Shown: positions 17,408-26,226 of the stretch, piece by piece
Layout: every line of letters begins with the position of its first letter
How positions within the stretch are numbered: the stretch's first letter is position 1
DNA from: Ignavibacteriae bacterium HGW-Ignavibacteriae-1
GTDB lineage: Bacteria > Bacteroidota > Ignavibacteria > Kapaibacteriales > UBA2268
Assembly: GCA_002839825.1 (NCBI GenBank)
Contig: PGYU01000006.1
Span: 124,001 to 188,000, forward strand
DNA length: 64,000 nt
Direction: 5' to 3'
The notes under the pieces: model-generated
The model's input: the letters and a program-made list of their open reading frames with translations, nothing else
The model's database searches: none
Told to the model about the DNA's origin: nothing
Program-made: the position numbers and the translations under genes

Positions 17408-17995
17408 ATGAAACCAATGGAAGCCGAATTTTTGCTCGGCGCAGTAGCAATCGAACAATTCCCCAAGACAAATTTGCCCGAATTAGCTTTTTCGGGGCGT
17501 TCAAATGTAGGCAAATCATCACTGATAAATAGCATTGTGCTTCAGAAAAATCTTGCTCTAATCAGTTCCAGTCCCGGCAAAACGCGTCAAATCAACTTTT
17601 TTAAAGTCGAAAACAAGTGGTCTTTCGCAGATTTGCCCGGCTTTGGGTACGCCCAAGTAAGCAAAGATTTGCGGGAGCAGTGGCGAAAGCTGAATATGGA
17701 CTATCTCGCCAATCGCGATAATCTGAAGTTAATCGTTGCACTTGTGGACAGCCGTCACGACCCTTCGGAGACCGATTTGGGGCTAATCGAATGGTACGAA
17801 AATAACGGCAAAGACTTTATAATCATTTTGACAAAATGCGACAAAATCAAGCCGAAAGAAGTGGAAGACCGGCAGGAACAAATCAAGCATCTCACTTCAA
17901 GTTGCAAACATTGTATCGAAGTGCTTCCGTACTCTGTCCAAACTGGCTTGGGGCGCAGGGAACTTGTCGCAATAATCAAACGTATAACCGAATAA
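17408..17995 (+). CDS. engB: Ribosome biogenesis GTP-binding protein EngB/YsxC
   Basis: A 195-aa TRAFAC GTPase that helps assemble the large ribosomal subunit. G1 GRSNVGKSSL is at about 31-40, the G2 Thr lies in SSPGKTRQINFF (about 54-65), G3 DLPGFGYA at about 75-82, G4 TKCD at about 142-145 and G5 near VLPYSVQTGLGR. The length matches the family. The start could be Met1 or Met4; no strong Shine-Dalgarno decides. It sits 12 bp after pbpC and 9 bp before gmhA. Confidence 0.95.
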   Translation: MKPMEAEFLLGAVAIEQFPKTNLPELAFSGRSNVGKSSLINSIVLQKNLALISSSPGKTRQINFFKVENKWSFADLPGFGYAQVSKDLREQWRKLNMDYLANRDNLKLIVALVDSRHDPSETDLGLIEWYENNGKDFIIILTKCDKIKPKEVEDRQEQIKHLTSSCKHCIEVLPYSVQTGLGRRELVAIIKRITE

Positions 17996-18004
17996 GGAAA
18001 AATC

Positions 18005-18598
18005 ATGTTAAATGCAAAAGAACTTATCGCCGCATCTGTGGCTGAATCTATCGAAACTAAGCAACAACTCGTAGCCGTACAATCCGAGCAAATCGAGAAT
18101 TGCGGCAAAATGCTCGCTGCGGTATATGACAAAGGTGGGAAAATTCTCTTTTGTGGCAATGGCGGCAGCGCAGCCGATTGTCAGCACATCGCAGCGGAGC
18201 TTGTAATTCGATTCAGGAGCAAAATCAATCGGGCAGCATTACCGGCAATCGCACTCACAGTTGACCCATCGATGATGAGCGCCGGTGGGAACGACATCGG
18301 TTTCGAAAATGTGTTTGCAAGGCTCGTGGAAGCCTATGGCAAGAGTGGCGATGCATTGGTGGCAATCTCGACAAGCGGCAACTCCGAGAACGTCATCCGT
18401 GCTGTCAACACTGCCAAACAACAAGGCGTGCTCACAATCGGACTCTTGGGCGGAAACGGCGGCAAATTACTGCCACTATGCGACTTCTCAGTTGTAGTCC
18501 CATCGGACGTAACAGCCCGAATCCAGGAATCGCACATACTCATCGGGCATATTTGGTGCGAAATAATCGAAGAAATAATTTTTCCTGAACTTTTTTAA
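18005..18598 (+). CDS. gmhA: Phosphoheptose isomerase (SIS domain)
   Basis: A 197-aa SIS-fold sugar isomerase. CGNGGSAADCQHIAAELVIRF (about 52-71) and ISTSGNSENVIRA (about 121-133) are the phosphosugar-binding motifs of GmhA, and the C-terminal QESHILIGHIWCEIIE carries the conserved Glu/His residues. GmhA converts sedoheptulose 7-phosphate to D-glycero-D-manno-heptose 7-phosphate, the first step to the ADP-heptose of LPS core. The DiaA-like replication role of related SIS proteins is an alternative. AAGGA lies 6 bp before the ATG. Last protein gene of the operon; tRNA-Thr follows after 52 bp. Confidence 0.92.
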   Translation: MLNAKELIAASVAESIETKQQLVAVQSEQIENCGKMLAAVYDKGGKILFCGNGGSAADCQHIAAELVIRFRSKINRAALPAIALTVDPSMMSAGGNDIGFENVFARLVEAYGKSGDALVAISTSGNSENVIRAVNTAKQQGVLTIGLLGGNGGKLLPLCDFSVVVPSDVTARIQESHILIGHIWCEIIEEIIFPELF

Positions 18599-18650
18599 AA
18601 AATTTCTTGCACAGAATCTAAAAAACTCTTACTTTTGTATTCTGTTCGAC

Positions 18651-18723
18651 GCCGGATTAGCTCAGTTGGTAGAGCAGCTGATTTGTAATCAGCAGGTCGG
18701 GGGTTCAAATCCGTCATCCGGCT
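18651..18723 (+). tRNA. tRNA-Thr (anticodon TGT)
   Basis: A 73-nt cloverleaf. The acceptor stem GCCGGAT/ATCCGGC is perfect, the D-arm GCTC...GAGC normal, and the anticodon arm GCTGA-TTTGTAA-TCAGC gives anticodon TGT (reads ACA and related Thr codons). The T-arm is GGGGG-TTCAAAT-CCGTC: position 51 G faces 63 G, so the T-stem has a G-G mismatch plus a G-U pair at 50-64. The discriminator is T; CCA is not encoded. An intrinsic terminator follows within 10 bases. Confidence 0.95.
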
Positions 18724-18728
18724 CAAAG

Positions 18729-18762
18729 AAAAAGCCTCATCATTACGATGGGGCTTTTTTTT
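18729..18762 (+). terminator. Intrinsic terminator after tRNA-Thr
   Basis: Stem AAAGCCTCATC / GATGGGGCTTT (one T-G wobble), loop ATTAC, followed by an eight-T run. It ends the gmhA/tRNA transcript. Confidence 0.85.
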
Positions 18763-18813
18763 AGTGGGTTGGGAGCGAGACATGGATTTTTAAATACATG
18801 TCTAAGATATTTC

Positions 18814-21800
18814 TTAATAAACTACTATCTTCAAAAAATTATCGTTCACAATTACCAAATAAATACCAACCGGATATTGAGATAAATCTATTAATGAATT
18901 TATTCCGATTGAACCGAAATTATCCATTTGTCTGCCATATATATTGAATATTCTTAAACTGTATATATTGTCTTCTAAAGTGGTGATAGTCCTTTCATCA
19001 GAATTATAATAAATCAAATATGAATTCGGATTATTATTTTCTTTGATACTTGTAATTTGAAAGTTAACTGGTTCCGAATAGTCACTTTCACAGTTTCCTG
19101 AAGTAGTAATTACTTTGTAAATACCACTGACAGATGGGTATAATATTTTATTAATCGAATCTTTTAATTTTTGATTTTCAAGGTACCATTGATTTCCAGT
19201 ATCGGCTGAAGAAACGAGCTTGTTCTCGAAAATTGTAATGGATGGCTGTTCCGGGGTCATGTTTACTGTTATTTCAATTTGGGTTGAATCTTCACAACCG
19301 GTGGTGATTTCTGTATTTACCAAATTAACTCGATACTTTCCGGCATTGTTCCATTTAACTTTGAAATCCTTTGAAAAGTCACTTCCGTCAATTATGCCTT
19401 CCTGAGCCTTCCATTTGAATTCATAACCATCATTTAATTTCGATTTTAAAGAAATATATTTGCCTGTACAAAGTTCTTTCGCACCTGTTATTTCTGGCTT
19501 CGGAAGAGCTAATAAGTCAATATGTAAAGTATCTGATTGTATACATTGTGAACTATTTTCGGCATTTAAAATTATTTTTCCTTTTGTTTCTGTTTCATTA
19601 TTCCAAAAAACTTCGAGATACTTACATGAATCACATCCCATAATAATGCCTCCGGTTACTAACCATTTATACTTGTTATTATCTTCGGCATTACGCGTAA
19701 ATGTTTGAATGTTTAATTTACAAAAATTTGCATTTCCAGTAATTTGAGGTTGAGGCATTTTAAAAATATATAGTATCCTGTCACTTGCGGTGCTGATAGT
19801 TGATGGTTTGGTGGAAACGATTCGCAGTTTGTAATTTGTACCATTAATAAAATCCTCGGGAATTTTACAATGAATCTTGCCTGCAAAATTGCTGTTTAAG
19901 GTTCCTAAAATCTTTGGGTTGGAAAATTCTCCGTTATTATTTGAAATTTCCACATTAAAAACATTCCCGAACAAAAACTCTCCTTCAAAAGTAAAGTCAA
20001 CATCAAATTCTGCGCCCGTACATAGATTATCCGGTGAATTTGTGATTTGCATTACAGGCTGCATTTTGGCTTCATAAAGTCCGGTTTCGTGTGTTGCGTA
20101 GTAATCCCAATCATATACAAATTTCCAAAAGTTACTCATAACATACTCTTTGCCATTGTAATGATATGGAATTTTATTATTGTACCCCGGTACGCTTTGC
20201 AACCAGTAAATAAACCATTGCAATTCTTCACGACCTTCGAACTGACTTATGCCATCGGGCCAATCATATTGAATATCTTCCCAGGCGTGATATGAAATCA
20301 ATTTTTTCTCACCGGAATTATCAGGCTTCCAGTCCTCAATATCAGCCATAGTCGGTTTCACTCTATTAGTATCAACCTGAATATAATGGTAGTATCCGTA
20401 ATTAATTTCTGTATTCGGTGGTGTGTGGGTCCAGCCACAACGACCGATTTTACCAACAAATTTATCCCACAATAATACTCTATTACCATCTTGAATCTCA
20501 TTTTGTTTAATCCACAAATGCTCGAACTGGTGAGTGAATGGCTCGAAATTGAGCATATTAAAATCAGGCATTGCCATTGAAGAATTGAGAACTGTATAGG
20601 TTTTGTTATAAAGGGGGAGTGGCTCGGGATTGCTTCCGTTGCAAGCCTGAACCCCGGTTGGGGTTGACATATATGATTCGAATGCTGCTCTAAAAAATTC
20701 AGGTTTGACAAAATCTGCATTATAACTGGGTAGAAATGCATTGCCGCCGTTAGTTAAAATCCAAACATATCTGACGCCTTTTTTTTCGACAAGGTCTTTC
20801 AGATTAATTCGCTCGAAAATTTGTTCAAAATCAAAAGCATACTTTAAAATTCCCCTATCATAGTTTGGATTTACTATAGATGGTGGAATAGGTTCATAAA
20901 ATGTAAAATAATCTACAACTTTAACCCCTATTGAAGGTCTAGCGTTTGGATTTTTATATTTTCTGAATCGGCTACCCTCTTCAAGTGCGAATTTTAATCG
21001 TTGAACAGCAGTAATATGGTTTTGGTTAATTTCTGATAAGGGGCGATTCTGAATATCGAGATATTCCATTGCATATGAAGCTTCTTTATTTATGCCATCA
21101 ATCGAAGGTATAAAATTTATGATTACAAATGGAACTTCATAAATGCAGTTTGCTGCCGGTGTTGCGATGAATTGGGTAGGGATTTGGTGCTCCATCTGCT
21201 TTCCGGATGCTGTTACTGTTAATTCTGTTTCGCAAATCGCATCATTATATTCTGCTGATATGGTAGCTGTACCGGATTTTAGAGCCTTAATCAAACCTTT
21301 GCTGTCAACTGTGGCAACTTCAGGATTTGAACTTTTCCATTGACAGGAATTTTTGCTTATTTTCTGAGTGCCATTATAGAGTAAAAAATCCTGTACATTT
21401 TTCCATGTCCAGCCTACCCAAAGTTCGAGCTCATTCTGCAAACCAATTAGTTTATTCATCGGTGTATCTGAAAATAATTCAAGTTCTTTCAAGCAAAGAT
21501 TAGCAGGTTGATTGGAGGTCACTATTTGAAAATGTTTAACTGAAATGTCCGCATCAAAATCAACTGTAATCCATTGATTGCCAAAATTCTGGACGGGTTC
21601 GGTACTTTTGTAAGTATTAGTATGATTCATCAAATCTGAATAAGTTTTTGCATATGCCACATACCAAGTGCATTGTTGTTCAATTAAAAATTTCATTTTC
21701 GAGATTGCATGATTTGTTTTATTCGAAATCAGAAAATGCGAGGAAAGCTGATTCTCAAAACAAATCCCGGTACTGCTATTTTTGTCGAAAACCTCTTTGG

Positions 21801-22383
21801 CGGGTAAATTTGCACTATTGTTTATAACAAAATTATTCGCTTGAAGTTCGGTCAACATATCAAGTTTATAAATTGGTGTTGTAGGTAAGTCGTAACTATA
21901 TAGACCGAGTTCCCATAAATGCACATAATTATCGCCGACTACCTTTTTGACAGTAAATTTCCAAATTTTTCGAGAAATTTTGGACTGGCAAAGCTGACCG
22001 TGCCAATAACCTCCCGCTTTATAACCCGAATCCACTGCCATAATATATGTGCCGGACTTTACGGTCAAATCAGTAATATTGTCAGCAGCTTCAAGCCACC
22101 ATAGATTTTGGTCTAAATCGTGTCGGTCTAACTGCCCACATAAAATTGCAGCACTATCAACACTTACAGACTCATCGAAAACTATAATTACAAAGGCTGG
22201 ATTGATATTGGCGGAACGCATTAGGGTAGCAGTGTCTCCGTCAAAACAGTTGCGGGGATTGCCGATATCGTAATCGGTAGAAGAAAGTGTTGCATAGCTT
22301 ACATCAATACGAATGTTTTCTTGAAGAGAGAATAGTTCAATGGACATAAGTAAGCTAAAAACTAAAATATAAAGCGTTTTCAT
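18814..22383 (-). CDS. Large T9SS secreted protein with discoidin-like and Big_2-like domains
   Basis: 1189 aa, monocistronic. After the signal peptide come two galactose-binding/discoidin-like beta-sandwiches (about 25-165 and 175-310), each with a CFDGDTAT or FDKNSSTG-type opening. A bacterial Ig-like Big_2 domain follows (about 325-395, SNPEVATVDSKGLIKALKSG). The large central region (about 400-775) is rich in Trp/Tyr and carries a HxxxH motif (HQFEHLW, near 621) inside a conserved-looking block; I do not recognise the family. PKD/Ig-like repeats (about 800-1090) lead to a T9SS type A sorting domain (about 1110-1189, IFNIYGRQMD...YPVGIYLVIV). A secreted carbohydrate-binding hydrolase is plausible; the catalytic nature is unproven. 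Confidence 0.75.
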   Translation of the reverse strand: MKTLYILVFSLLMSIELFSLQENIRIDVSYATLSSTDYDIGNPRNCFDGDTATLMRSANINPAFVIIVFDESVSVDSAAILCGQLDRHDLDQNLWWLEAADNITDLTVKSGTYIMAVDSGYKAGGYWHGQLCQSKISRKIWKFTVKKVVGDNYVHLWELGLYSYDLPTTPIYKLDMLTELQANNFVINNSANLPAKEVFDKNSSTGICFENQLSSHFLISNKTNHAISKMKFLIEQQCTWYVAYAKTYSDLMNHTNTYKSTEPVQNFGNQWITVDFDADISVKHFQIVTSNQPANLCLKELELFSDTPMNKLIGLQNELELWVGWTWKNVQDFLLYNGTQKISKNSCQWKSSNPEVATVDSKGLIKALKSGTATISAEYNDAICETELTVTASGKQMEHQIPTQFIATPAANCIYEVPFVIINFIPSIDGINKEASYAMEYLDIQNRPLSEINQNHITAVQRLKFALEEGSRFRKYKNPNARPSIGVKVVDYFTFYEPIPPSIVNPNYDRGILKYAFDFEQIFERINLKDLVEKKGVRYVWILTNGGNAFLPSYNADFVKPEFFRAAFESYMSTPTGVQACNGSNPEPLPLYNKTYTVLNSSMAMPDFNMLNFEPFTHQFEHLWIKQNEIQDGNRVLLWDKFVGKIGRCGWTHTPPNTEINYGYYHYIQVDTNRVKPTMADIEDWKPDNSGEKKLISYHAWEDIQYDWPDGISQFEGREELQWFIYWLQSVPGYNNKIPYHYNGKEYVMSNFWKFVYDWDYYATHETGLYEAKMQPVMQITNSPDNLCTGAEFDVDFTFEGEFLFGNVFNVEISNNNGEFSNPKILGTLNSNFAGKIHCKIPEDFINGTNYKLRIVSTKPSTISTASDRILYIFKMPQPQITGNANFCKLNIQTFTRNAEDNNKYKWLVTGGIIMGCDSCKYLEVFWNNETETKGKIILNAENSSQCIQSDTLHIDLLALPKPEITGAKELCTGKYISLKSKLNDGYEFKWKAQEGIIDGSDFSKDFKVKWNNAGKYRVNLVNTEITTGCEDSTQIEITVNMTPEQPSITIFENKLVSSADTGNQWYLENQKLKDSINKILYPSVSGIYKVITTSGNCESDYSEPVNFQITSIKENNNPNSYLIYYNSDERTITTLEDNIYSLRIFNIYGRQMDNFGSIGINSLIDLSQYPVGIYLVIVNDNFLKIVVY

Positions 22384-22533
22384 AGCTTAAAAGGATATTT
22401 TGTTGAACATCACGTTCGCTGCTACGATTGAATTACATACTTATTTTAAATATAATTCTAAATCTATAAATATTCGTCATCACTTAACATTTCATATCCA
22501 AATCTTCTCAATAATCGACATACAAATGCATAA

Positions 22534-22564
22534 CAAAAAAAAACCGCATCAAAAATTGATGCGG
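22534..22564 (-). terminator. Intrinsic terminator
   Basis: On the minus strand, CCGCATCAA-TTT-TTGATGCGG is followed by a T-run of about ten. It lies 32 bp past the stop of the barrel gene at 22597. The rest of the 213-bp gap to 22383 is AT-rich and holds the promoter region of the 1189-aa gene; no other element is evident. Confidence 0.85.
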
Positions 22565-22596
22565 CATGATAATTCATTTTTTAAGCGTCTTTGCGA

Positions 22597-23190
22597 TTAT
22601 CTGAAATAGAATGACAATGTGAATTTCGAGCCATAGTTTCCACCAATACCGATAAAGGTCATATTGTTTTCAGATTTGTTTTCACCCAATTCTGAAGATG
22701 TTGAAGTTGATTGGAAACCAACAAATGTTTGTGCCGAAAGGCTCACATTATTAGCAAACCACCATTCAGCACCGATTGCAGCACCGATACTAAGACCCAT
22801 TTCGCTGTCAGTTACTTCTGAGATTTTGTTTTCAGAAGATGCTGTTGAAAATGCAACCAAGGGTGAAATGAACATTGCTACAGGCTCAGTTTCGAAAAGA
22901 TATAATTGTGCCCCAAGAGCCAACTCAACACCGGTACCTGCCCTCAAATCTTTATCTTCGTCTGATGTGTTTACCATAGCAAGTCCGAGAGCGCCCCATA
23001 GTCCAACTCCGTCTGAAATGTTGACTTTGAATCCAAGCATGGAATTATCAACTGATATGTCCGATAGTCCGCTGAAACTCCAAAATAAGGCTTTAGTACC
23101 TTCTTTTGTTTGCGGTTCGTGAGCTTGTAAAGCTTGAGTTGATGCGAATACTACGCATAATACTATAATAAGTCCTAGAATACGATTCAT
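22597..23190 (-). CDS. Outer-membrane beta-barrel-like protein
   Basis: A 197-aa protein with signal peptide MNRILGLIIVLCVVFASTQA and a Gly/Ser-rich series of amphipathic strands (GVGLWGALGLAMV, MGLSIGAAIGAEWWF, NVSLSAQTFVGFQS), ending in the aromatic-x-Phe-Arg type terminus LSFYFR expected for a BAM-inserted barrel. A strong Shine-Dalgarno (GGGGAGG) precedes the ATG. No named family was recognised. It has its own terminator and no close neighbours on its strand. Confidence 0.75.
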   Translation of the reverse strand: MNRILGLIIVLCVVFASTQALQAHEPQTKEGTKALFWSFSGLSDISVDNSMLGFKVNISDGVGLWGALGLAMVNTSDEDKDLRAGTGVELALGAQLYLFETEPVAMFISPLVAFSTASSENKISEVTDSEMGLSIGAAIGAEWWFANNVSLSAQTFVGFQSTSTSSELGENKSENNMTFIGIGGNYGSKFTLSFYFR

Positions 23191-23379
23191 AAATGCCTCC
23201 CCAATAAATTATAAATGTGTATTGCAAAAACAATTACCAATATTGATAGTTGCTCTATATTTCAAAAGTATTGTATAGAATTGGTAATTCCAAATTAATT
23301 AAAATTAATCTAAAATTAATTATCCATTTTATAATTTTGGACCTATAATTTTTGAACTTATTTTGGATTAAAAATAAAT

Positions 23380-23411
23380 TAGGTGCAATACCGATTTCGT
23401 TATTGCACCTA
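23380..23411 (-). terminator. Hairpin downstream of the glycosylase gene
   Basis: TAGGTGCAATA / TATTGCACCTA form a perfect 11-bp stem with a 10-nt loop, 30 bp past the glycosylase stop. The following minus-strand sequence (AATTTATTTTT) is an imperfect U-tract, so termination is likely but not certain. The other 190 bp up to the barrel gene at 23190 are plain AT-rich sequence containing its promoter. Confidence 0.6.
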
Positions 23412-23440
23412 TTAATTTTAGCTTTAGTTATACGTGTAAT

Positions 23441-24085
23441 TTATTTTTTTATTTTAAATCTTAACAGCAATTCTGCGGATTTTGTGATGCCAATTCGTGG
23501 TGTGTACTCGATTTTATCATCAAGAAAATCCTGATATTTTGCAATGAATATTTCATCACCCATCAATGATTTGCGGTTGTCGCCCATTCCGATTTGAAAT
23601 GCTTGGCATAGCTTTGCCGGACCGTCGGATAGTTGATTTGAAGTGATTTTATTGCGATTGATTTTCATTTGTTCAATCCCAATTATTGGCTGAACCGCTC
23701 TCAGTAGTACAGCAGAGCCACGCCCACTTTGTTCGGTAACGGCATTGGCACAAAAATGCAACCCATAAATTTGGTAAACGTAGAGTATGCCGCCTGTTTC
23801 GAACATTGCTGAGTTGCGTTTTGTTTGACCGACTGCTGAATGGCTTGCCAAATCACCTTCTGCCAAATATGCTTCCGTTTCGGCTATCATACCTGTATAG
23901 ATATGCTCACCGGCTACTCGGACGAGTAATTTGCCTATTAAATCTCGAGCTACAATTTCAGGCTTTTGCAGGTAAAATTCAATCGGAAATTTATCGAATT
24001 GGTCAATCTGGGTCTGTATTATATTTGCTTTTTCGTGAACCTTCATACAGCTCGAATTTGCGGAATCTACATTCAATTGTGGCAT
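23441..24085 (-). CDS. mpg: DNA-3-methyladenine glycosylase (AAG/MPG family)
   Basis: A base-excision repair glycosylase of 214 aa at most. The family signature is clear: ARDLIGKLL (about 46-54), the catalytic Glu in GMIAETEAYL (about 64-73), HS...GQTKRNSAMFETGGILYVYQIYG, then AVLLRAVQP and SDGPAKLCQAF. It removes alkylated purines and hypoxanthine from DNA. The first 30 or so codons overlap the 3' end of the upstream methyltransferase gene in another frame and look unlike the family, so the true start may be Met14 (24046) or further in; no Shine-Dalgarno decides. Confidence 0.88.
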   Translation of the reverse strand: MPQLNVDSANSSCMKVHEKANIIQTQIDQFDKFPIEFYLQKPEIVARDLIGKLLVRVAGEHIYTGMIAETEAYLAEGDLASHSAVGQTKRNSAMFETGGILYVYQIYGLHFCANAVTEQSGRGSAVLLRAVQPIIGIEQMKINRNKITSNQLSDGPAKLCQAFQIGMGDNRKSLMGDEIFIAKYQDFLDDKIEYTPRIGITKSAELLLRFKIKK

Positions 24086-25175
24086 TCATCAGGATGAATT
24101 GCTTTGCGTGGCGAAGCCCGAACATCTTCAATGCTGCCATGTTGCCACTCAAGACCCAAGCAACGTTGCCTTTGTAATCTTGCTTCAATTTGTCGCCGAT
24201 TTGCTTATGAAATGCTTCGACGTCTTCGTCATCCATTCGCTCTCCGTAGGGAGGGTTCATTATCAAAGTCGTGTTTTCCAATTCCGGTTTGGCTTTGATG
24301 AAATCTCTTCGTCTGACATCAATTTTCTTTTCGATTCCAATCTCTTCAAGGTTACGGAAAGTTACTGAAATTGCTTTGGAGGAAATATCGGCACAAGAAA
24401 TTTTGACCTGTGGTTCGATAATAAATGCTTTGGATTCATTTTTGATTCTGGTCCAAAGTGCTTCGTTATAATTTTTCCAATTCATGAAGCTGAATTTCCG
24501 AAAATTTCCGGGAGGAATACCCGCTGCAAACATGTATGCCTCGGTGACAATTGTTCCGGAGCCACACATCGGGTCGTACAAATCAGTTTCAGCGTTCCAG
24601 CCGCTCAGTAAAATCATTCCCGCAGCCAAAACTTCATTCAGAGGAGCATCAGTTTGGGTGACGCGATAGCCGCGTTTGTGAAGCGAATTGCCGGAACTAT
24701 CAAGCGAAATTACGCAATCTTCACCCGAAATATAAACATTCAATCTTATATCCGGATTGTTGACATCAACATCGGGGCGACCACCGTAATAATCGCGAAG
24801 TCTATCTACGACAGCATCTTTCAATTTTAGAGCAACGTAATTTGCATGATTGAAATGCGGGGAATTGACTGTGCTGTCAACCGCTATTGTCATATTGGGA
24901 GTGATGAATGATTCCCATTCTATATCGAGGCATTGCTCATAGAATTGTTTGTCATTTCGGACTTGGAATTTTTTGAGAGCTATCAGGAATTTCAATGCTG
25001 TTCGCACATGCAGATTTACTCTATACAGTAGTGCGGTATCGCCAAAGAAGGTTACAGCGCGCGAATGTAGCGAAATATTTCTACCGCCGAGCTTTTCGAT
25101 TTCTGCTGATAGCACATCTTCAAGCCCTGCAAGGGTTTTTGCAGTTATTTCTAAATTATTTTCGTCTAATAGCAA
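24003..25175 (-). CDS. rlmL: THUMP-domain rRNA (guanine-N2) methyltransferase, RlmL-like
   Basis: A 390-aa class I methyltransferase. The N-terminal THUMP RNA-binding region spans about 5-165. The Rossmann domain has motif I YDPMCGSGTIVTEAYM (about 198-213) and the N6/N2-type catalytic motif MNPPYGERM (about 310-318). It matches the RlmL/YcbY N-terminal half, which makes m2G2445 in E. coli 23S rRNA; the RlmK half is absent, as is usual outside gamma-proteobacteria. It lies 17 bp after the kinase gene and overlaps the glycosylase gene by up to 83 bp. Confidence 0.88.
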   Translation of the reverse strand: MLLDENNLEITAKTLAGLEDVLSAEIEKLGGRNISLHSRAVTFFGDTALLYRVNLHVRTALKFLIALKKFQVRNDKQFYEQCLDIEWESFITPNMTIAVDSTVNSPHFNHANYVALKLKDAVVDRLRDYYGGRPDVDVNNPDIRLNVYISGEDCVISLDSSGNSLHKRGYRVTQTDAPLNEVLAAGMILLSGWNAETDLYDPMCGSGTIVTEAYMFAAGIPPGNFRKFSFMNWKNYNEALWTRIKNESKAFIIEPQVKISCADISSKAISVTFRNLEEIGIEKKIDVRRRDFIKAKPELENTTLIMNPPYGERMDDEDVEAFHKQIGDKLKQDYKGNVAWVLSGNMAALKMFGLRHAKQFILMNATIECRFRKFELYEGSRKSKYNTDPD

Positions 25176-25192
25176 TGTTTTTGCTTTATAAG

Positions 25193-26140
25193 TTAATTTT
25201 CAATGTCATCGGCTATCATACGGAATCCAATTTCGATAGCACCCTTTAACGCCGAGCCTTTGGGTTTTACTAGTTTTAATTTTTTATCGGATTCAATCAA
25301 TTTTTCTAATTTTTGATTCAAAATGGTATTTGCATCAATAATACCGCCCATCATAGCTACTTCGACTCTCGAATCATAATGCTTATCTAAAGCTTTGGGC
25401 AATTCGTATAAATGATTTGCAGCTTTATTTATTAGTGCCATGCAAACTTCATCACCGTCTTCAGCACATTTCATAATTGTCGGAGTCAGCATCTGATACT
25501 CGAAAGCGCGCTCTGCATAAGCTTTGACTATTGTTCTGGGTTGTTCGATATCCACAGCCGGGAACATTTCGCCGATTACATTAGTCAATTTTGTAGCTTT
25601 TCCTCTGCCATCTAAAGCTCGGACAACAGCCGTCAAGCCTTCTCTGCCAATCCATGCACCGCTTCCTTCGTCGTCAAGTTCAATTCCCCAACCGCCACAT
25701 CGGAACACTTCGTTCTTTTTCTTTGCCAATGCGATTGAGCCTGTACCCACGATAATCATAATTCCGTCTTTGCCTTCAAAAGCACCTTCGAGAGCGATTT
25801 CGGCATCACTTGTTACCATAATATCACTAATTGCGACACCTTGCCCGCGTGCTAATGTACGAATAAGTGATTGAGAACGCTTTTTCTCTTCGTCAAGCCA
25901 TACACCGGCAAGACCAACGACAATTGCGTCAACTTCGGATGTATCTATTTCAGCTTTTTTGCATAGTTCAGTAATAACGTTCAGAGTTCTTTCGCAAGAT
26001 TCGCCAACTCCAACAGCACCAATGCGAGTGGTGCCGGCAACCATTTCGACTTTTTCGTTGCCTTGAGTAAACAGAACGCCTCTTGTTTTGGTACCGCCGC
26101 CATCTATGCCGATAATTGTGTATTCTTCTCTGTTAATCAT
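25193..26140 (-). CDS. BadF/BadG-family ATPase, N-acetylglucosamine kinase-like
   Basis: A 315-aa ASKHA-fold kinase. Phosphate-1 motif GIDGGGTKTRGVLF opens the protein (about 11-24); phosphate-2 is seen in IMIIVGTGSIALA (about 126-138) and GGWGIELDDEGSGAWIGREG (about 148-167) is the sugar/ATP-binding block typical of GlcNAc kinases of the BadF/BadG/BcrA/BcrD family. It probably phosphorylates an amino sugar released from peptidoglycan or chitin. No sugar transporter or deacetylase is adjacent to confirm it. An inverted repeat lies immediately upstream. Confidence 0.82.
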   Translation of the reverse strand: MINREEYTIIGIDGGGTKTRGVLFTQGNEKVEMVAGTTRIGAVGVGESCERTLNVITELCKKAEIDTSEVDAIVVGLAGVWLDEEKKRSQSLIRTLARGQGVAISDIMVTSDAEIALEGAFEGKDGIMIIVGTGSIALAKKKNEVFRCGGWGIELDDEGSGAWIGREGLTAVVRALDGRGKATKLTNVIGEMFPAVDIEQPRTIVKAYAERAFEYQMLTPTIMKCAEDGDEVCMALINKAANHLYELPKALDKHYDSRVEVAMMGGIIDANTILNQKLEKLIESDKKLKLVKPKGSALKGAIEIGFRMIADDIEN

Positions 26141-26155
26141 AATCCTTCATTTAAT

Positions 26156-26184
26156 AAATTTGTACATCGTACTTATACAAATTT
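26156..26184. promoter_or_regulatory. Perfect inverted repeat upstream of the kinase gene
   Basis: AAATTTGTA and TACAAATTT, nine bases each, flank an 11-base spacer, 16 bp upstream of the kinase ATG in the 86-bp gap after lon. There is no T-run next to it, so it looks more like an operator than a terminator. Confidence 0.4.
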
Positions 26185-26226
26185 CATGCCATTGCAAATA
26201 CAAATCTTACTTAATTTGACGGCTTA

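Noticed and set aside
18595-18783. 62-aa minus-strand ORF
   Set aside because: It is read through tRNA-Thr and its terminator, so it is a shadow.
18651-18813. tRNA-Thr as an integration site for an island containing the 1189-aa gene
   Set aside because: No integrase, no repeated tRNA 3' end nearby and normal composition of neighbouring genes.
22400-22609. 69-aa plus-strand ORF
   Set aside because: Covers a terminator and the 3' end of the barrel gene; no coding character.
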